From an uncultured Desulfobacter sp. (GTDB lineage: Bacteria; Desulfobacterota; Desulfobacteria; Desulfobacterales; Desulfobacteraceae), in assembly GCF_963664415.1 (NCBI RefSeq), contig NZ_OY761443.1, positions 124,001 to 188,000 on the forward strand: 64,000 nucleotides of DNA, given 5' to 3'. Position 1 is the first letter of the stretch, and the number at the start of each line of letters is the position of its first letter. Below, piece by piece: positions 62,036 through 64,000 of this stretch. The notes under the pieces are model-generated. The model worked only from the letters and a program-made list of their open reading frames with translations. It made no database searches and was not told where the DNA came from. The position numbers were made by a program, and so were the translations under genes.

Positions 62036-62655
62036 TCAAACAGCGTAATATCTGCCGGTTCCTGCAGCTGTTCCTTAATCCGATTCCGTTTTCTTCGTTC
62101 TGCTGCCACAAGGGAATTCATGGATGGCACGCGCTTTAAAAAAACTTCGCCCGTGGCCACATGGAAAAAAATTTTACGTGAATCATGGCCGCCAAAATCA
62201 CGACTCAGGATCTCAATTTTTTCCGCCCGAAGAAAATTAACCACAAATTCGACATTTCTTGATCCCACAGTATTCTCCTTGGATACGGCCATCAACATAT
62301 TCGCCCCACCAAAGGTCTTGGCAACCATTCTTTTTCGGTTTCCGCCCAGCCGCATGATAGCATTGATCAGCAACTCCATGGCATTTATGCCATAGCGGGC
62401 TGAGGCATCATACTTATTAATATCCGGATTAGACGGCATAAGGATGTGATTCATACCACCGATTTTTTTTCCCGGATCATACAGACACACCGCGACACAT
62501 GAACCCAGCACGGTATGTATGACAACATCCTGCCTGCTGGCAAAATATTCTCCAATGCCGATGGAGACCTGATTTACTGTCCGTTTAAATGGTCCGGCAC
62601 TTTTTGAGTAGGGTGTCTGCAATTTTATCCAGTGGAAGAATGCTGTCGACAGCAT
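62032..62655 (-). CDS. cheD: Chemoreceptor glutamine deamidase CheD
   Basis: CheD deamidates Gln in chemoreceptors and also interacts with CheC. Seen: VSIGIGEYFASRQDVVIHTV then LGSCVAVCLYDP near 51-60 with the catalytic Cys, GGMNHILMPSNPD with the catalytic His, and KTFGGANMLMA and IEILSRDFGGHDSRKIFFHV. The 207 residues from ATG 62655 overlap cheB by 71 bases; a TTG at 62622 with GGATAAA upstream would cut the overlap to 38 bases and is equally plausible. It converges on the hybrid kinase gene and shares four bases with it. Confidence 0.92.
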   Translation of the reverse strand: MLSTAFFHWIKLQTPYSKSAGPFKRTVNQVSIGIGEYFASRQDVVIHTVLGSCVAVCLYDPGKKIGGMNHILMPSNPDINKYDASARYGINAMELLINAIMRLGGNRKRMVAKTFGGANMLMAVSKENTVGSRNVEFVVNFLRAEKIEILSRDFGGHDSRKIFFHVATGEVFLKRVPSMNSLVAAERRKRNRIKEQLQEPADITLFD

Positions 62656-63661
62656 ACAATTTTATGGCCTCTTTGGGCATGCCAAACACCACACAGGAGG
62701 CTTCATCCTGGGCAATGGTGTAGGCCCCGGCCTGTTTCATCTCCAACAGCCCTTTGGCACCGTCATCACCCATCCCGGTCATGATGACACCCAGGGCATT
62801 TTTTCCGGCATACCTGGCAGCAGAACGAAAAAGAACATCCACAGAAGGCCTGTGGCGAGACACCAGAGGCCCCTCTCTTAGCTCAACATAATACCTGCTG
62901 CCACTTCTTTTGAGCAACATGTGACGATTGCCCGGGGCGATAAGCACCTCGCCTGGTAAAACGGGGTCATTATTTTCGGCCTCCTTGACGGACACAAGGC
63001 AAATTTTATCCATCCGGCCAGCAAAAGCTTTGGTAAAATTGGCAGGCATATGCTGGACCACAAGCATACCGGGTGTATCATCGGGCAGCTGTTCAATAAG
63101 AAGCCTCAGCGCTTCTGTACCGCCGGTTGACGCACCAACGACAATAACTGTGTCCGTTGTTTTGTCCATGGATTTGCCCGACGGGCCCGGCAGTATAGCA
63201 TCTGCAGTCAATTTTGGAAAAACGTCAATGGATTTGCTATATTTGTGTGCTTTAACATTGACCAAGGCAGCCGCTCTAACCGCATCACAGATTCTTATTT
63301 TCGATTCTTCAAAAAATTTTTTTGTCCCCAGGTTCGGTTTTTCAATCACCTCTACAGCACCGTTCTCCAAGGCTGACAATGCAGTCTGACCACCCTGGTT
63401 GACCAGGGCAGAACAGATGATTACAGGAATGGGATGCTGGGTCATAATTCGTTTCAAAAAGCTAATCCCATCCATACGGGGCATTTCGACATCCAGTATA
63501 ATAACATCCGGCACTTCATTACGGATCTTTGAGGCTGCAATGATTGGATCCTGGGCCATGCCCATAATCTCAATTTCCGGATCAGAGGTAAGCACCTTGG
63601 ATAGCGCATGTCGAACTAGCGCGGAATCATCCACAATCAGTACTCTGATTTTTTTTCCCAT
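62585..63661 (-). CDS. cheB: Protein-glutamate methylesterase CheB
   Basis: A 358-residue two-domain enzyme that removes methyl groups from chemoreceptors. Residues 1-120: receiver with VLIVDDSALVRHALSKVL, Asp in VIILDVEMPRMDG and Lys in IEKPN. Residues about 165-355: methylesterase with the catalytic triad residues in VVGASTGGTEALR (Ser), VVQHMPANFTKAFA (His) and IMTGMGDDGAKGL (Asp), and GVIM near it. It sits between cheR (upstream on the minus strand) and cheD, so the three form a chemotaxis adaptation operon. Confidence 0.96.
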   Translation of the reverse strand: MGKKIRVLIVDDSALVRHALSKVLTSDPEIEIMGMAQDPIIAASKIRNEVPDVIILDVEMPRMDGISFLKRIMTQHPIPVIICSALVNQGGQTALSALENGAVEVIEKPNLGTKKFFEESKIRICDAVRAAALVNVKAHKYSKSIDVFPKLTADAILPGPSGKSMDKTTDTVIVVGASTGGTEALRLLIEQLPDDTPGMLVVQHMPANFTKAFAGRMDKICLVSVKEAENNDPVLPGEVLIAPGNRHMLLKRSGSRYYVELREGPLVSRHRPSVDVLFRSAARYAGKNALGVIMTGMGDDGAKGLLEMKQAGAYTIAQDEASCVVFGMPKEAIKLYAVDSILPLDKIADTLLKKCRTI

Positions 63662-63691
63662 AATTACCTTCAGCTTTTATCGTTTTAACGA

Positions 63692-64000
63692 TTATTTACT
63701 TTTTTGATAGATCGTTGTTTGAATTGATTTTAAGGGAAGTTCAGCATGCTGGATAACTTCTGAATGTCCCATGAAAAGAAAGCCCCCCGGCTTTAAATGG
63801 GTTAACAGCCGATGCAGAATCTGATACTGGGTTTGCTTTTCAAAATAAATCATTACATTCCTGCAAAATATAATATCCATCTGTTCAATACCGGCATAAC
63901 GTTTATCCATTAAATTCAAACGAAGTAACCTGACCTTGGATCGAAGTTGAGGTACAATTCTAACCATATTTTTACTCCGGTCCTTGCTTCGCATTAGATA
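63692..64000 (-). CDS. cheR: Chemotaxis protein methyltransferase CheR, C-terminal part
   Basis: The gene runs off the right edge; the frame is open up to 64000 with no start visible, and about 100 residues remain. Seen: MVRIVPQLRSKVRLLRLNLMD, then GIEQMDIIFCRNVMIYFEKQ, the family motif with the SAM-linked Cys-Arg-Asn, and LHRLLTHLKPGGFLFMGHSE. CheR methylates receptor glutamates with S-adenosylmethionine. It reads into cheB, 30 bases later. Confidence 0.95.
   Translation of the reverse strand, partial: YLMRSKDRSKNMVRIVPQLRSKVRLLRLNLMDKRYAGIEQMDIIFCRNVMIYFEKQTQYQILHRLLTHLKPGGFLFMGHSEVIQHAELPLKSIQTTIYQKSK

Noticed and set aside
1..64000. CRISPR array or prophage
   Set aside because: No evenly spaced short direct repeats and no phage structural, integrase or lysis genes were found; the only multi-copy elements are the palindromic and tandem repeats reported.

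Overview
The window looks like chromosomal DNA of a strictly anaerobic, sulfate-reducer-like deltaproteobacterium, most like the Desulfobacter/Desulfobacterium group. That placement is inferred from gene content: an Rnf complex with its own tetraheme cytochrome c, an HdrB plus HdrE/HdrC-type membrane module, a tungsten aldehyde:ferredoxin oxidoreductase, two iron alcohol dehydrogenases, sigma-54 two-component systems and a CheB/CheD/CheR cluster. No ribosomal RNA is present. One tRNA-Asn(GTT) is.

Layout, left to right. 0-5 kb: the end of pdxA overlapping uvrA, a lone restriction-R N-terminal-like protein, and a PlsC-type acyltransferase. 5-7.2 kb: an AT-rich methyltransferase, a group II intron remnant (minus strand) and a phosphopantetheinyl transferase. 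7.5-15.4 kb: an alcohol/aldehyde locus (Fe-ADH, sensor kinase, sigma-54 regulator, AOR, a second Fe-ADH with a sigma-54-type promoter), then a short response regulator. 15.5-22.5 kb: a giant PhnD-sensor hybrid kinase and an Hdr-like pair. 22.8-27.8 kb: rdgB, a nitroreductase, a B12-radical SAM protein and a large hypothetical protein. 27.8-31.5 kb: an OmpR-type two-component pair, a wrecked hybrid-kinase pseudogene and a DUF2325 protein. 31.7-39.6 kb: tRNA-Asn, a Gln-rich small protein and the Rnf operon (rseC-like, tetraheme cytochrome, rnfC-D-G-E-A-B), in which RnfB is fused to a GltD/NfnL-type flavoprotein. 39.7-46.7 kb: mltG, an Smr protein, an RNase II-type enzyme, split purH and a YkgJ-type protein. 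46.9-50.6 kb: cstA with two small genes and an ArsA/ParA-like ATPase. 51-54.7 kb: a QseE-QseG-QseF (GlrK-YfhG-GlrR)-like locus with its own sigma-54-type promoter and, just downstream, two copies of a stem-loop with compensatory changes. 54.9-64 kb: a DUF362 ferredoxin protein, a J-domain protein, a TonB receptor/YfiR/hybrid kinase module, and cheD, cheB and the end of cheR.

How the genes may work together (inference): the Rnf complex could take electrons from ferredoxin, from the tetraheme cytochrome and, through the RnfB flavoprotein fusion, from NAD(P)H. The AOR and the two alcohol dehydrogenases would interconvert alcohols, aldehydes and acids with ferredoxin and NAD(H), under an adjacent sigma-54 regulator. 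Regulation is unusually dense: seven histidine-kinase genes or remnants lie in 64 kb.

The points most worth a second look are the RnfB-flavoprotein fusion, the covarying tandem stem-loops at 51.0-51.2 kb, a two-copy 125-nt inverted-repeat family, two sigma-54-type promoters, the group II intron remnant and the deleted hybrid-kinase gene. All calls come from reading the sequence; no database search was run.
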